From the NCBI GenBank assembly GCA_022414725.1, contig CM039462.1, positions 13,337,233 to 13,401,232 on the forward strand: DNA of 64,000 bases. Reading direction: 5' to 3'. Below are positions 10,401 to 22,500 of this stretch, piece by piece (position 1 is the stretch's first letter; every line of letters starts with the position of its first letter). The translations under genes were made by a program, and so were the position numbers. This stretch comes from Microglena sp. YARC. Taxonomy: Eukaryota; Chlorophyta; Chlorophyceae; Chlamydomonadales; Chlamydomonadaceae. The notes under the pieces are model-generated. The model did no database searches and was not told the DNA's origin. It saw only the letters and a list, made by a program, of their open reading frames with translations.

Positions 10401-11250
10401 GAACTTGATGGGGGTCTTGGCTACAGCACTGCCAGGCCCCCCTTGCAAGTTGAAGTTACTCATGCTCGTCACCTTCTTCTCATACACCTAGTGACCAGTT
10501 CATGAAGGGTTTAGGGTGACAAGTCCAGGGCCACAACAGGTTTAGGGTTACAACAAGTTAACAAGAACTTGATGGGGGTCTTGGCTACAGTACTGCCAGG
10601 CCCCCCTTGCAAGTTGAAGTTAAACATGTTTGTCACCTTCTTCTCATACACCTAGTGACCAGTTCATGAAGGGTTTAGGGTGACAAGTCCAGGGCCAGAA
10701 CAAGTTTGAGGATACCAGAAGTTTAGGGTAAGAACAAGTCCATGGGGGCTTGGCTGGCTTGGCTTGGCTTCTCATACACATGGTGACCAGTTCATCAAGG
10801 GTTTAGGGTAAGAACAAGTTGATGGGGGCTTGGCTGGCTTGACTTGGCTTCTCATACACATGGTGACCAGTTCATCAAGGGTTTAGGGTAACAAAACGTT
10901 TACAACACGTTTAGGGGGTATATAGATCTTTCGGTTGGGGTCATATAGTTATATTTGCCGCACCCTAGATATTTAGCGTTTTTTTTGTGGGGTGGGGGGG
11001 CGCAGAAATGACAAAACAAGACTCTCACCTTCCACAGCTTTACCGTCTTGTCATTCGTCGAGAGAAGCATGCGTGCGTTGTTCGAGCTCTTGCACCACCT
11101 CACTTTATTGATCTTCTCCTCGATCTCCAGGGACTTGAGGTAATCAAACTCTGGCTCATGGGACTGGAACTCAGTCATGTAGCGGTATTCAAAGGCCGCC
11201 CCTTTAGGCAGATTGGGAGGTGGGGCCCGTTTGTCCATCTCAGGATTTCT
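7460..11250 (-). CDS. PPP2R2: PP2A regulatory subunit B, B55 family (5'-incomplete)
   Basis: This is the substrate-selecting WD40 subunit of the PP2A holoenzyme, which binds the scaffold and catalytic subunits and acts in mitotic exit and signalling. Four exons join in phase: 11250-11029, 9681-9238, 8925-8756 and 7838-7460 (TAA), giving about 404 residues. Diagnostic strings include [65 protein letters not shown] and [11 protein letters not shown]. The KLWK-VYEKKV junction is plant-like. All recovered introns are GT-AG. The family's first ~60 residues (GDHLATGDRGGRV region) were not found; they may lie upstream or in the gap. All three introns and the 3' flank carry copies of neighbouring exon edges, and one intron is a MITE. 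Confidence 0.95.
7865..8012. repeat. Degenerate TTTAGG-type repeat in B55 intron
   Basis: About fifteen imperfect copies of GGTTTAGG / GTTTAGGTGGTTCAG, some exactly TTTAGGG, lie just upstream of the terminal-exon acceptor of B55. This is the plant-type telomere heptamer in decayed form. Telomeric origin is an inference. Confidence 0.7.
8078..8209 (-). mobile_element. hAT-like MITE, TAGGGAACG family (intronic copy)
   Basis: On the minus strand it begins TAGGGAACGGCAATATGATA and ends GATATGCCGGTA. The interior is AT-rich and full of ATATCATATGAT palindromes. It matches 48736-48901 and 54287-54454. It sits in the intron between B55 exons 8925-8756 and 7838-7460, preceded by ACAG, so an ACAG|GTAGGG donor-like junction is present. 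The right end has lost CCC from the expected TCCCTA. Confidence 0.75.
8400..8755 (-). repeat. Tandem copies of a B55 exon end plus its 5' splice site
   Basis: About four copies of the 3' edge of exon 8925-8756 with its donor. On the minus strand each reads AACAAAGAGAACGCACCAGT, then GTACAG|GTAGGTGTCAGCG. The copy near 8465-8540 extends further into the exon (CTACATGACACTCAAGCTGT). Units are joined by GAGACAGAGAGA-type filler. This is the only array here that amplifies a donor rather than an acceptor. Confidence 0.85.
8933..9236 (-). mobile_element. hAT-like MITE forming an entire intron (introner)
   Basis: On the minus strand the element runs from TAGGGAACGTC (9236) to TTTCCCTA (8933). It is flanked by identical 8-bp copies of CTCAAAGG at 9244-9237 and 8932-8925. 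The intron is 9237-8926. Its GT is the last G of the first duplication plus the T of the terminal repeat; its AG lies inside the second duplication. Splicing restores the coding frame exactly (DAHSK|AFEEV). A related copy, with GTGTCACAATAA and TTTTTCAA in the same order, is at 46832-46979. Three 41-bp repeats (8945-9065, GAGTGAATGAATCGTACT) lie inside. Confidence 0.9.
9685..10900 (-). repeat. Tandem copies of a B55 3' splice site and exon head
   Basis: Six full and two partial copies of the start of exon 9681-9238 with its acceptor, period 163 bp in the later units (10080, 10243, 10406, 10570). On the minus strand each has AG|GTGTATGAGAAGAAGGTGAC, GAGCATGAGTAACTTCAACT and GGCAGTACTGTAGCCAAGAC. 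Between units are CCCTAAACC motifs (sense strand) and CTGGACTTGTCACC. Copies mostly read CTAG at the junction, where the used site reads CCAG. Confidence 0.9.
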
Positions 11251-11284
11251 CTGCGTGGGGTGGGTGGTGGGGTGGGAGGGGCGA

Positions 11285-12282
11285 GGGGGGTGGGGGAAGG
11301 GGGGGGGGAAAGGCTGGAGGTGTGTGTGTGTGTTTGTTGTGTGTGTGTGTGTGATTGTGTCAGTGTTGAGTTCTTTCATGGTGTTGTGACTGGACTCAAT
11401 CATGTAGCGGGTATTCAAAGGCCTGCCTCTAGGCAGATTTGGAGGGGGGCCCGCCCATTTGTCCATCTCGGGGATTTTCTCTGCTTGGGGTGGGTGGGGT
11501 GGATGTGGGGCGGGGTGGGGTGGGCTGGAGGTGTGTGTGTGTGTGTGTGTTGGAGGGTGGAGTGTTTACTGGAACTCAGTCATGTAGCGGTACTCGAAGT
11601 GCTGCCCCTAGGCAGATTGGGAGGGGAGGCCCTGTTTGTCTGTCTCAGGATTTCTCTGCGTGGGGTGGGGTGGGTGGGCTGAGGTGGGCGGGGTGGGCCT
11701 GGAGGTGTGTGTGTGTGTGTGTGAAGGGGGGGGCAGTGTTTACTGGAACTCAGTCATGTAGCGGTACTGTGCGGGCCGCCCCCCTAGGCAGATTGGGAGG
11801 GGGGCTCGTTTTTGTCCATCTTCGGGATTTCTCCGCGAGTGGGGTGGGTGGGGTGGTGGGATGGTGGTGGGTGGGGAGGTAAGGCAGGCACGGGCGGGGG
11901 GGGGGGAGGGGGGGGGGGGGTTAGAGTGCGTGTGTGTGAGGGGTGGTGGCAGTGTTGACTGGAACTCAGTCATGTAGCAGTCCTGAAAGCCACCCACTCA
12001 TAGGCAGATTGGGAGGGGGGCCTGTTTGTCTGCTCCTCAGGATTTCTCTGCGTGGGTGGGTGGGTGTGTGTGTGGGGGTGTTGACGTGGGGCGGGGGGGG
12101 GGGGCGGTGGTGGTGGTGTGTGTGTGGTGTGTGTATGTGTGTGTGTGTGGGGGGGAGAGGTGTTTACTGGAACTCAGTCACATGTGGAAGTACTCAAAGG
12201 CCGCCCCTATAGGCAGATTGGGAGGGGAGGCTTGTTTGTCCATTCTCAGGATTTCTCTGCGTTGGGTTGGTGGATGTGGTGT

Positions 12283-12318
<36 letters not shown>

Positions 12319-12980
12319 GTGTGTGTGTGTGTGTGGGGGGGGGGGCACGTGGGGCGGTGGTGTGGTGTGTGTGTGGTGTTTGTATGTGTGTGTGTGGGGG
12401 GGAGTGTTTACTGGAACTCAGTCATGTGGAGGTTACTCAAAGGCTGGCCCCTATAGGCAGATTGGGATGGGAGGCCTGTTTGTCTGTCTCGCAGGATTTC
12501 TCTGCGTGGGGTGGTTGGGGTGGGTGTGAGTGTGTGTGAGGTAAGGCGGAGGGGAAGGGGGGGGGGGGGGGGGGGGGGAGGGGCGTGTGTGTGCAGTGTA
12601 TACTGGAAACCCAGTCATGCAGGCGGTACTCGAAGGCCGCCCCTCTAGGCAGAATTGGGCAGGGAGCCGTTTTTCAGTCTCGATTTCTCTTTGTATTGGG
12701 TGTGGGGTGTGTGTAAGGGATGGGGTGTGTGTCCGGTGTGAGGTAGGTGTGGGGTGGGGTGGGGGAATGGGGTGCGTGTTGGGGTGTGGGCTGTGGGTGA
12801 CGTAAGGGATGGGGTGTGCGTTGCAGGGTGAGTGTGGGGTAACGGGGTTTGTGTCGGAGTGTGGGGTTGTGGGGGGGGAATCAAAGTATGTAAATGCAAT
12901 TGATTTGGAGTGCTGATGCGCCGCCCCTTGTAGGTGTACAAGGCGTTAGGCTGGTGGGGAGGGGGCCTTGTCCATCTATA
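11285..12980 (-). repeat. Copies of the exon 11250-11029 head with acceptor, in G/T-rich DNA
   Basis: About eight degenerate copies begin near 11387, 11568, 11748, 11957, 12163, 12408, 12600 and 12905. On the minus strand each preserves GCAGAGAAATCC, CCTCCCAATCTGCC, GGGGCGGCC and TACATGACTGAGTTCCAG, the sequence that opens the real exon ([17 protein letters not shown]). TG/GGGGT microsatellites of differing length separate them. On the sense strand that filler is C/CA-rich and could act as a pyrimidine tract. Confidence 0.9.
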
Positions 12981-13095
12981 AAACCTTTAGGATATATTGT
13001 TTACTCCAGAGGAGTATCAAGAACCTTATAGACTCCATACTATGGGAGTCTAAATGGGTCCTTGACATGTATAGACTCCCTATGATAGGAAGTGT

Positions 13096-13272
13096 ATTAT
13101 AGCAATTCAGGGGATGAACTGGACAAACCGTTTCCGCAAGAACTCGTACTTCGTACTTCGTCGAGAATTTTGGCCTGGAAATCCGAGAATTCTCGACAAT
13201 TTGGCCTGGAATTCTTGACAATTCTCGATGACGTACAAACTGTATGTCCAGCTCATCCCCTGAATTGCTATA
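13096..13272. mobile_element. MITE with 27-bp terminal inverted repeats
   Basis: The left end TATAGCAATTCAGGGGATGA then ACTGGAC is matched by the right end GTCCAGCTCATCCCC then TGAATTGCTATA with one mismatch. The interior has nested inverted words around GAGAATTCTCGACAATTTGG. CAGGGG inside the terminal repeat recalls hAT ends. No clear target duplication is present. Confidence 0.8.
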
Positions 13273-13429
13273 AGTGCTAGATACTTGATAAATGAGAGTA
13301 TGCTGTGATGCAGTTTTCCAGAACTCGATCTGATTTTAGGCCTTATTATCTTGTTTGTATTTTAGGTCCTCCAGCAATTCTAAATTTAGGGTGCTTCAAT
13401 AGAGGCCAAACTTTTTGATGCAATCACAC

Positions 13430-13960
13430 GTTGTGCAAGATACAATTCACTTGGAGTGATCGATGTGCTGCGCTCTAGGATAATTAGGCGAATAGGTTTG
13501 TGTGTGTGTGTGGGGGTGTGGGGTGGGGGGGGGGGGGCATCTCAGGATGCCTCGACAGAGACAACATTTTGTGTTGCAATCACACACGTTTGTTTGTCAA
13601 AGATACAATCAATTCACTAGAGTGAATGATGTGCTGCCCTCAGGTGGATTAGGCGAATAGGTTGTGTGTGCGTCTGGGGGGGGGGAGAGGGGGAGGGGAG
13701 GGGTGCGCTAGCCCATCTCAGGATGCTCGACAGAGGCAACATTTTTTGTTGCAATCACACACGTTGTGTTCAAGATACAATTCACTTAGAGTGATGATGT
13801 GCTGCCCCTGTAGGTGGATTCAGGCGAATAGGCTGTGTGCGAGTGAGTGTGCGTGGGGTGGGGGGTGGGTAGGGAGGGGGGAGGGGGCTTGCCCACCTCA
13901 GGATGCCTTGACAGAGGCAATATTTGTTGTTGCAATCACACGTGTGTTGGTCGGGGAAGG
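13430..13960. repeat. Tandem repeat of 130-190 bp, 4 copies
   Basis: Units share CATCTCAGGATGC, CGACAGAGGCAACATTTT, GTTGCAATCACACACGTT, AGATACAATTCACTTAGAGT, GATGATGTGCTGCCCCT and GGTGGATTAGGCGAATAGG, followed by GTGTGTG/GGGG filler. The layout (conserved block plus G/T filler) copies that of the adjacent B55 exon-head array. On the minus strand CCTGAGATG recalls the real exon start, but no coding exon was recognised. Confidence 0.8.
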
Positions 13961-14690
13961 TGGGTTGGGGGGGATGGGGTGGGTGGTGGTGGTGGGGATG
14001 GGGGTTACAATGGTGGTCGGGGGGTGAGGGTGGTGGGGGTGGGGGTGGAGGGGTAGGTGGGATGGGGATATGTGGTGGGGGTACGTGGGAGGGTTGTGTG
14101 GTGTGGTGATGGTGGGGGGGGGTGAGGACGGGGATAGGTGTGTGTTGGGGGGGGGGGGATAGGTGTGTGGGGATGGGCTATGTGGGCAGGGGAAGGTGTA
14201 TGTGGGGATGGGGAATGGGGGGGTTGGGGTAGGGGTTCGGGGTAGGTAGGAGATGGGGTGTACGTGGGTGTGGTGGTGTGGGTGTGTGGGTGGTGGTGGG
14301 TAGGTGGGGGGATGGTGGTGTGTGTGGGAGTGGGGCAGGGGAACTGGGGGGTGAGGAGGGGGGGGATAGGTGGGGCAGGTTGTGTGTTTGGACGGGGGAA
14401 GGTGCGGGTTTGCGGGGTTGGGGGTTTGGGTTGGGAGGTTCAAGGGTAGGTGGTGGTGGTGTTGTGTATGGACACTTGGGGTTGGGGTGGAACGGAAAAG
14501 GGTGGGGGGGTGGATGATGTGCTGGAAGGAAAGGTGGGCAATTGGTGGTGGGGTGGGTGGAGGGGGTGGTAGGACGTTGGGGCGGGGTTGATGGTGTAGC
14601 GGGGAGTGGACGTCCGCGAGGTGGTGGGCCAGTGTGTAGGTGGTATGTGGGGGGGGTGGTGGGTTCGCGGGGGCTGAGGGTGACTATTAC
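13960..14690. repeat. G-rich low-complexity tract
   Basis: Over 700 bp of GGTGGGG, GGGGTGG and GTGTGGG runs on the plus strand, with C-rich frames open on the minus strand. Many G-runs of three or more could form G-quadruplexes. Proline/histidine-rich minus-strand frames are composition artefacts. No gene is seen, and 14690-15288 likewise holds nothing recognisable. Confidence 0.85.
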
Positions 14691-15288
14691 TAGGGAGGGC
14701 TGTAAGGAGGAAGCAAGGACGTTTTTTACTTCAAGAGTCCAAACCGCGACACTTCAATCCACAAGGCAAAATCTACTTACAGGGTTGAGCTCTTCAAACA
14801 AACACAACTCGTTCCTCAATCTATCTCAGTGGCAAGTATCTGCGCCCTAGGGTCGAATTCCAAGATGAAATAATCGAACATAATTTTTAGCATTCAGTAT
14901 CCGCGTGCAAGATAGCATTCAAGTAACGAAGAATGCGTGAATAAATAAACAAGGACAACAGGGGATAGGAGATGGAAGAAGTCAGCGCCCGAACACGCAT
15001 GAACTAAAAGACACGAGCACGCCTAAACAAGGGCGAGGCTGGGAGAAACACGTGAGGCAGTGGGGCACAGGGAGCTGCTATCTGAGGAGCGCATGAGGCA
15101 GTTGTAAGCATGATGCGCTCACAAGTAAGCTTGATCAGATCAATCCATTACTTTTCCTGGTGCGCATTCTGTAGGGATCCCTGCCTCATTAATCAGATTC
15201 GGAGCAGCGCAACTATATTTCTCAACACCTCGCAGGAAATTATCCCCATCCCCAGGGGGTCCTCTCCCAAAGCATTGCAAGAATTGCC

Positions 15289-16288
15289 NNNNNNNNNNNN
15301 NNNNNNNNNNNNNNNNNNNNNNNNNNNNNNNNNNNNNNNNNNNNNNNNNNNNNNNNNNNNNNNNNNNNNNNNNNNNNNNNNNNNNNNNNNNNNNNNNNNN
15401 NNNNNNNNNNNNNNNNNNNNNNNNNNNNNNNNNNNNNNNNNNNNNNNNNNNNNNNNNNNNNNNNNNNNNNNNNNNNNNNNNNNNNNNNNNNNNNNNNNNN
15501 NNNNNNNNNNNNNNNNNNNNNNNNNNNNNNNNNNNNNNNNNNNNNNNNNNNNNNNNNNNNNNNNNNNNNNNNNNNNNNNNNNNNNNNNNNNNNNNNNNNN
15601 NNNNNNNNNNNNNNNNNNNNNNNNNNNNNNNNNNNNNNNNNNNNNNNNNNNNNNNNNNNNNNNNNNNNNNNNNNNNNNNNNNNNNNNNNNNNNNNNNNNN
15701 NNNNNNNNNNNNNNNNNNNNNNNNNNNNNNNNNNNNNNNNNNNNNNNNNNNNNNNNNNNNNNNNNNNNNNNNNNNNNNNNNNNNNNNNNNNNNNNNNNNN
15801 NNNNNNNNNNNNNNNNNNNNNNNNNNNNNNNNNNNNNNNNNNNNNNNNNNNNNNNNNNNNNNNNNNNNNNNNNNNNNNNNNNNNNNNNNNNNNNNNNNNN
15901 NNNNNNNNNNNNNNNNNNNNNNNNNNNNNNNNNNNNNNNNNNNNNNNNNNNNNNNNNNNNNNNNNNNNNNNNNNNNNNNNNNNNNNNNNNNNNNNNNNNN
16001 NNNNNNNNNNNNNNNNNNNNNNNNNNNNNNNNNNNNNNNNNNNNNNNNNNNNNNNNNNNNNNNNNNNNNNNNNNNNNNNNNNNNNNNNNNNNNNNNNNNN
16101 NNNNNNNNNNNNNNNNNNNNNNNNNNNNNNNNNNNNNNNNNNNNNNNNNNNNNNNNNNNNNNNNNNNNNNNNNNNNNNNNNNNNNNNNNNNNNNNNNNNN
16201 NNNNNNNNNNNNNNNNNNNNNNNNNNNNNNNNNNNNNNNNNNNNNNNNNNNNNNNNNNNNNNNNNNNNNNNNNNNNNNNNNNNNNNNN
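15289..16288. other. Assembly gap of exactly 1000 N
   Basis: A run of 1000 N, a round number typical of a scaffold join of unknown true length. Everything spanning it, including the missing B55 5' end and the start of the membrane-protein array, has unknown distance and possibly unknown order. Confidence 0.99.
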
Positions 16289-19200
16289 GCGACATGTATT
16301 CATATACGGAGCTCTGCCACCAAGCACAGCCAAGAATCCCACAGTGTGCTAATGGATTGCTTGCTATGATTCAGGCTGGATCTTGAGTAGCCTTGCTATA
16401 TAGGCCTCGCTACATCTAGGTCAAAGCTCTGCAATTCCTCGACTCTAGCCACTCATACCACAGTGATGCGGTGGATTGATCATGCTTGTCTAAATTAAGA
16501 ATGGATTTGTGCTAGCTCTCGTGCAAGCAGGCTTGTATCAAGTGAGAGCCTCGTTGCACCACACCAAACCAAGATCCCAACCAGTGGTGCTGATTTGATT
16601 GCTTTTCTTGATGTTTTCAAGGGTGGAAGTTGTGGGTTAGTCTCGAGACCAGATTGACTGGCTTCATAAACACACGGTACCTCCTATTCCCCCCAAATGC
16701 CAAGCCAAGGATCCACACGTGCTCACATGCTGCGATCTCATGCTTTGCTAATTGTAATCGTGTTCAGGTTGTCAGATATTCTACAACTCTTGTTAGGGCG
16801 CTGTTCAATCAGCAGAGACATCTGAGCACAGGTGGGCAAGCAAGACAGTCCACACAGGCTGTATACTGAACTCCTACCGATTGTTGCATGATCTTCAGGT
16901 GAATTTGTAGCTTGGTCCACGGCAGTGGTTATTTTGCACTAAAAAAAAGCTTCTGTCACACCATGTACGTTCGCCTAGATAAACGCCAAGCCACACATCC
17001 CAATCCTGATAGCTGAGTTAATTATCTGTATGACTGCTATACTCGACTTTTCAAGGTACGTGGACATCTTCTCTGGTAGGCGTTCTATAAACGGCTCGTA
17101 CATTCAGAGGAAGCTCCCTGCATACCGGGCAGTTCAGGCTGGTCATGACAGCCAGCCAAGATCCCTGCCACAGGTCGGTGATGATTGAATGAGCGAGGAA
17201 GAGTGGATTGCATATGAAGTTATCAGTTGGAATTGTCGACTAAGCTGAGTAATCCTGTTCCTGGGTCCAGGTAGCTCTGACACCACGGTCAAGGCATACA
17301 GGCCATAGTATTCACACGAGTGTGCATGATTTCTTGATATGGCTGCTATGATTCGTCTCAGTGGTTGGACATGTCTAGGTAAGCGTTTAGTGGTAAGAGG
17401 GTCTTGGGCTTCTCGGATCCTAAAGACGGAAGAGAATCTGGCACTAATGACCCACGAAGCCACGCATGATCAGCTCCGCCATCAGTGTGCTGATTGATTG
17501 GTTTGCTATGTATTTCAGGTGATCTCTTGTAAGCTTTGTGAGTAATAAGGAGCGGTGATCCTTCATCCGGCATAGGAGCTCTTAGCACCAAGCCAAGCCA
17601 AGATCCCAAACAGTTTGTGCTGATTCTGATTGCTTGCAATGGAGTATGAGTTTCATGGGAGTATCCTTGGTGGTAGCTTGTTCAACGGGACTTTGCAATT
17701 TACAGGAGAGGCTGCGTCAACCCAATGCTCCCAAGCACAAGCCATGATCCACACGTGTGCATGGATATGATGCTCGCTAGGGCAATGTATGTGCTGAGAG
17801 CATTGTAACACCGGCTGTTCCTTATAGAGGGACGCTCTGTGACACCCAATGCGACAAAGTAGATACAGTGAATTAGACTGATTAGATTGGTACTTGCTAA
17901 GTCGATTCTATCCATCAGAGGCGTAATTGTGGTAGCATTGATACGGCACGCCTGTTCATCCAGGCCGGAGCACGGTACCTGCCACTCAGCTGGTGCCATA
18001 GATTTGGATTGGATTTGCCGTGTGTACATTCTCCCACTGTAAATGGGTTGTCGGCTGATGTAACTTTCATAAGTATCAAAAGGAAAGCTTATGCCACCCA
18101 CAAGCAAAGCCAAGATCCCACAGGTGTGCTGATTTAAAGGTTGTTGCTATGATTTCAGGTGGATTTTTGGTAGCTTGTAAAGCTGTTTCATTGACAGGAG
18201 CTTGCCCAAGCCAAGCCAAGATCCCAACAGTGTGGCTGATTGATTGCTTGCTATGATTTTCAGGTTGGATTTGGTAGCTTGCTAAAGCTGTTCATGAGCT
18301 CTGGAGCCTCTGACACCAATTGGGGGCACCAACTTTGTCGGTGTTCAAGAGCTCTGCCACCACAGCATTCCACACTTTGTGCTGGGATTGATTGTTTAGG
18401 AGCTTATGGCTGATTTTCAGGTGGATTTAGCGGTAAGCTTGTAACGGATTGCTTGCTGATTTCAGGGTCATACCTTGCAGAGCTGCATATTATACCAAAG
18501 TCCAACGGCCAAGATCCCACAGTGTTGCTGATTGATTGCTTGCTCATGAATTTCAGCGTGGATTATGGTTAGCATTTTGTAACGGGCTGTTCATTAGGAG
18601 CTCTGCCACCCAAGCACCAAGCCAAGGATCCCACAGTGTGCTGATTGATTGGTTTGCTATGATTTCAGGTGGATTTGGTAGCTTGTAACGGACTGTTCAT
18701 GGAGCTCTGCCACCAGCCCAAGCCAAGATTCCCACAGTGTGCTGATTGATTGCTTGCTATGATTTCAGGTGGATTTGGTAGCTTGTAACGGCTGTTCATA
18801 GGAGCTCTGCCACCCAAGCCAAGCCAAGATCCCACAGTGTGCTGATTGATTGTTTGTTATGATTTCAGGTGGATTGGTAGCTTGTAACGGCTGTTCATAG
18901 AGCTCTGCCACCAAGCGCAAGATCCCACAGTGTGCTTGATTGATTGTTTGCTATGATTTCAGGTTGGATTTGGTAGCTTGTAACGGCTGTTCATAGGAGC
19001 TCTGCCACCAAGCCAAGCCAAGATCCCACAGTGTGGCTGATTGATTGTTTGCTATGATTTCAGGTGGATTTGGTAGCTTGTAACGGCTGTTCATAGGAGC
19101 TCTGCCACCAAGCCAAGCCAAGATCCCACAGTGTGCTGATTGATTGTTTGCTATGATTCAGGTGGATTTGGTAGCTTGTAACGGCTGTTCATAGGAGCTC

Positions 19201-22200
19201 TGCCACCAAGCCAAGCCAAGATCCCACAGTGTGCTGATTGATTGTTTGCTATGATTTCAGGTGGATTTGGTAGCTTGTAAACGCTGTTATAGGAGCTTGC
19301 TCCACCAAGCCAAGCCAAGATCACCTTGACAGTGTGCTGATTGATTGTTTGCTATGATTTCAGGTGCTATGATTTGGTAGCTTGTAAACGGCTGTTCATA
19401 GGAGCTCTGCCACCAAGCCAAGCCAAGATCCCACAGTGTGCTGATTGATTGGCTTGCTATGATTTCAGGTGGATTTGGTAGCTTGTAACGGCTGTTCATA
19501 GGAGCTCTGCCACCAAAGCCAAGCCAAGATCCCACAGTGTGCTGATTGATTGCTTGCTATGATTTTCAGGTGGATTTGGTAGCTTGTAACGGCTGTTCAT
19601 AGGAGCTCTGCCACCAAAGCCAAAGCCAAGATCCCACAGTGTGCTGATTGATTGTTTGCTATGATTTCAGGTGGATTTGGTAGCTTGTAACGGCTGTTCA
19701 TAGGAGCTCTGCACACCAAGCCAAGCCAAGATCCCACAGTGTGCTGATTGATTGCTTGCTATGATTTCAGGTGGATTTGGTAGCTTGTAACGGCTTGTTC
19801 ATAGGAGCTCTGCCACCAAGCCAAGCCAAGATCCCACAGTGTGCTGATTGATTGTTTGCTATGATTTCAGGTGGATTTGGTAGCTTGTAACGGCTGTTCA
19901 TAGGAGCTCTGCACCATTAAGCCAAGCCAAGATCCCACAGTGTGCTGATTGATTGTTTGCTATGATTTCAGGTGGATTTGGTAGCTTGTAACGGCTGTTC
20001 ATAGGAGCTCTGCCACCAAGCCAAGCCAAGATCCCACAGTGTGCTGATTGATTGCTTGCTATGATTTCAGTGGATTTGGTAGCTTGTAACGGCTGTTCAT
20101 AGGAGCTCTGCCACCAAGCCAAGCCCAAGATCCCACAGTGTGCTGATTGATTGTTTGCTATGATTTCAGGTGGATTTGGTAGCTTGTAACGGCTGTTCAT
20201 TAGGAGCTCTGCCACCAAGCCCAAGCCAAGATCCCACAGTGTGCTGCATTTTGATTGCTTGCTATGATTTCAGGTGGATTTGGTAGCTTGTAACGGCTGT
20301 TCATAGGAGCTCTGCCACCAAGCCAAGCCAAGATCCCACAGTGTGCCTGATTGATTGCTTTGCTATGATTTCAGGTGGATTTGGTAGCTTGTAACGGCTG
20401 TTCATAGGAGCTCTGCCACCAAGCCAAGCCAAGATCCCACAGTGTGCTGATTGATTGCTTGCTAATGATTTCAGGTGGATTTGGTAGCTTGTAACGGCTG
20501 TTCATAGGAGCTCTGCCACCAAGCCAAGCCAAGATCCCACAGTGTGCTGATTGATTGCTTGCTATGATTTCAGGTGGATTTGGTAGCTTGTAACGATTTG
20601 TTCATAGGAGCTCTGCCACCAAGCCAAGCAAAGATCCCACAGTGTGCTGATTGATTGCTTGCTATGATTTCAGGTGGATTGGTAGCTTGTAACGGCTGTT
20701 CATAGGAGCTCTGCACCAAGCCAAGCCAAGATCCCACAGTGTGCTGATTGATTGTTTGCTATGATTTTCAGGTGGATTTGGTAGCTTGTAACGGCTGTTC
20801 ATAGGAGCTCTGCCACCAAGCCAAGCCAAGATCCCACAGTGTGCTGATTGATTGCTTGCTATGATTTCAGGTGGATTTGGTAGCTTGTAACGGCTGTTCA
20901 TAGGAGCTCTGCCACCAAGCCAAGCCAAGATCCACAGTGTGCTGATTGATTGCTTGCTATGATTTCAGGTGGATTTGGTAGCTTGTAACGGACTGTTCAT
21001 AGGAGCTCTGCCACCAAGCCAAGCCAAGATCCCACAGTGTGCTGATTGATTGCTTGCTATGGATTTTCATAGTGGATTTGGTAGCTTGTAACGGCTGTTC
21101 ATAGGAGCTCTGCCACCAAGCCAAGCCAAGATCCCACAGTGTGCTGATTGATATGATTTCAGTGGTGGATTTGGTAGCTTGCTAACGGCTGATTGATTGT
21201 TCATAGGAGCTCTGCCACAAGCAAAAAGCCAAGATCCCACAGTGTCTGATTGATTGCTTGCTATGATTTCAGTGGATTTGGTGCTTGTAGCTGTTTGAGC
21301 TCTGCACACCAAAGCAAGATCCCACAGTGTGCTGATTGATTGCTTGCTTGATTTCATTTGGTATTTGGTAGCTTGTCTGCACCATAGGAGCAAGCCAAGA
21401 TCCACAGTGTGCTATTGATTGCTTGCTATGATTTCAGTGATTGGTAGCTTGTAAACGGCTGTTTCATAGGAGCTCTAAGCCAAGATCCACAGTGTGCTGA
21501 TTGATTGCTTGCTATGATTTCAAGTGGATTTGGTAGCTTGTAACGGCTGTTCATAGGAGCTCTGCCACCAAGCCAAGCCAAGATCCCACAGTGTGCTGAT
21601 TGATTGCTTGCTATGATTTCAGGTGGATTTGGTAGCTTGTAACGGCTGTTCATAGGAGCTCTGCCACCAAGCCAAGCCAAGATCCCCACAGTGTGCTGAT
21701 TGATTGCTTGCTATGATTTCAAGTGGATTTGGTAGCTTGTAACGGCTGTTCATAGGAGCTCTGCCACCAAGCCAAGCCAAGATCCCACAGTGTGCTGATT
21801 GATTGTTTGCTATGATTTCAGGTGGATTTGGTAGCTTGTAACGGCTGTTCATTAGGAAGCTCTGCCACCAAGCCAAGCCAAGATCCCACAGTGTGCTGAT
21901 TGATTGCTTGCTATGATTTCAGGTGGATTTGGTAGCTTGTAACGGCTGTTCATCAGGAGCTCTGCCACCCAGGAGCCAAGCCAAGATCCCACAGTGTGCT
22001 GATTGATTGCTTGCTTATGATTTCAGGTGGATTTGGTAGCTTGTAACGGCTGTTCATAGGAGCTCTGCCACCAAGCCAAGCCAAGATCCCACAGTGTGCT
22101 GATTGATTGCTTGCTATGATTTCAGGTGGATTTGGTAGCTTGTAACGGCTGTTCATAGGAGCTCTGCCACCAAGTCAAGCCAAGATCCCACAGTGTGCTG

Positions 22201-22439
22201 ATTGATTACTTGCTATGATTTCAAGTGGATTTGGTAGCTTGTAACGGCTGTTCATAGGAGCTCTGCCACCAAGCCAAGCCAAGATCCCACAGTGTGCTGA
22301 TTGATTGCTTGTTATGATTTCAGGTGGATTTTGGTAGCAGCAGCTCGCAACGGGTTTTCATAGGAGCTCCGCCACCAAGCCCACCTCAATATCCCTCTAT
22401 GTTTTGATTGTTCGCTACGTGGTTGGCGCCAATGAAAGC

Positions 22440-22500
22440 AAACAAGCTGGCCCCTTCAACCTCACACCTCGTAATAAGGCGTACTATTTCTTTCTTTCTT
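22440..22500 (+). mobile_element. SINE family 2 tail fragment
   Basis: AAGCAAACAAGCTGGCCCCT then TCAACCTCACACCTCGTAAT, ending AAGGCG, resembles the tail of the 57100-57395 SINE (GCAAACGGGAAGGCTCCTTC then ACGCCCTGTGGCAAGGCG). A second such tail is at 22845-22900. Both are embedded in the exon-head array. Confidence 0.5.

Noticed and set aside
11439..12529. Glycine/valine/cysteine-rich plus-strand frames of up to 167 codons
   Set aside because: They come from TG and GGGGT microsatellites plus antisense copies of the B55 exon head.
15110..16369. Frames of ~400 codons across the gap on both strands
   Set aside because: They consist almost entirely of N; the flanking residues belong to degenerate repeat units.
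19287..22156. Minus-strand frames of up to ~110 codons with a 33-residue repeat (LAWLGGRAPMNSRYKLPNPP)
   Set aside because: The 99-bp unit is divisible by 3 and lacks stops in that frame. The units are copies of a plus-strand splice site and exon head, and indels break the frame often.
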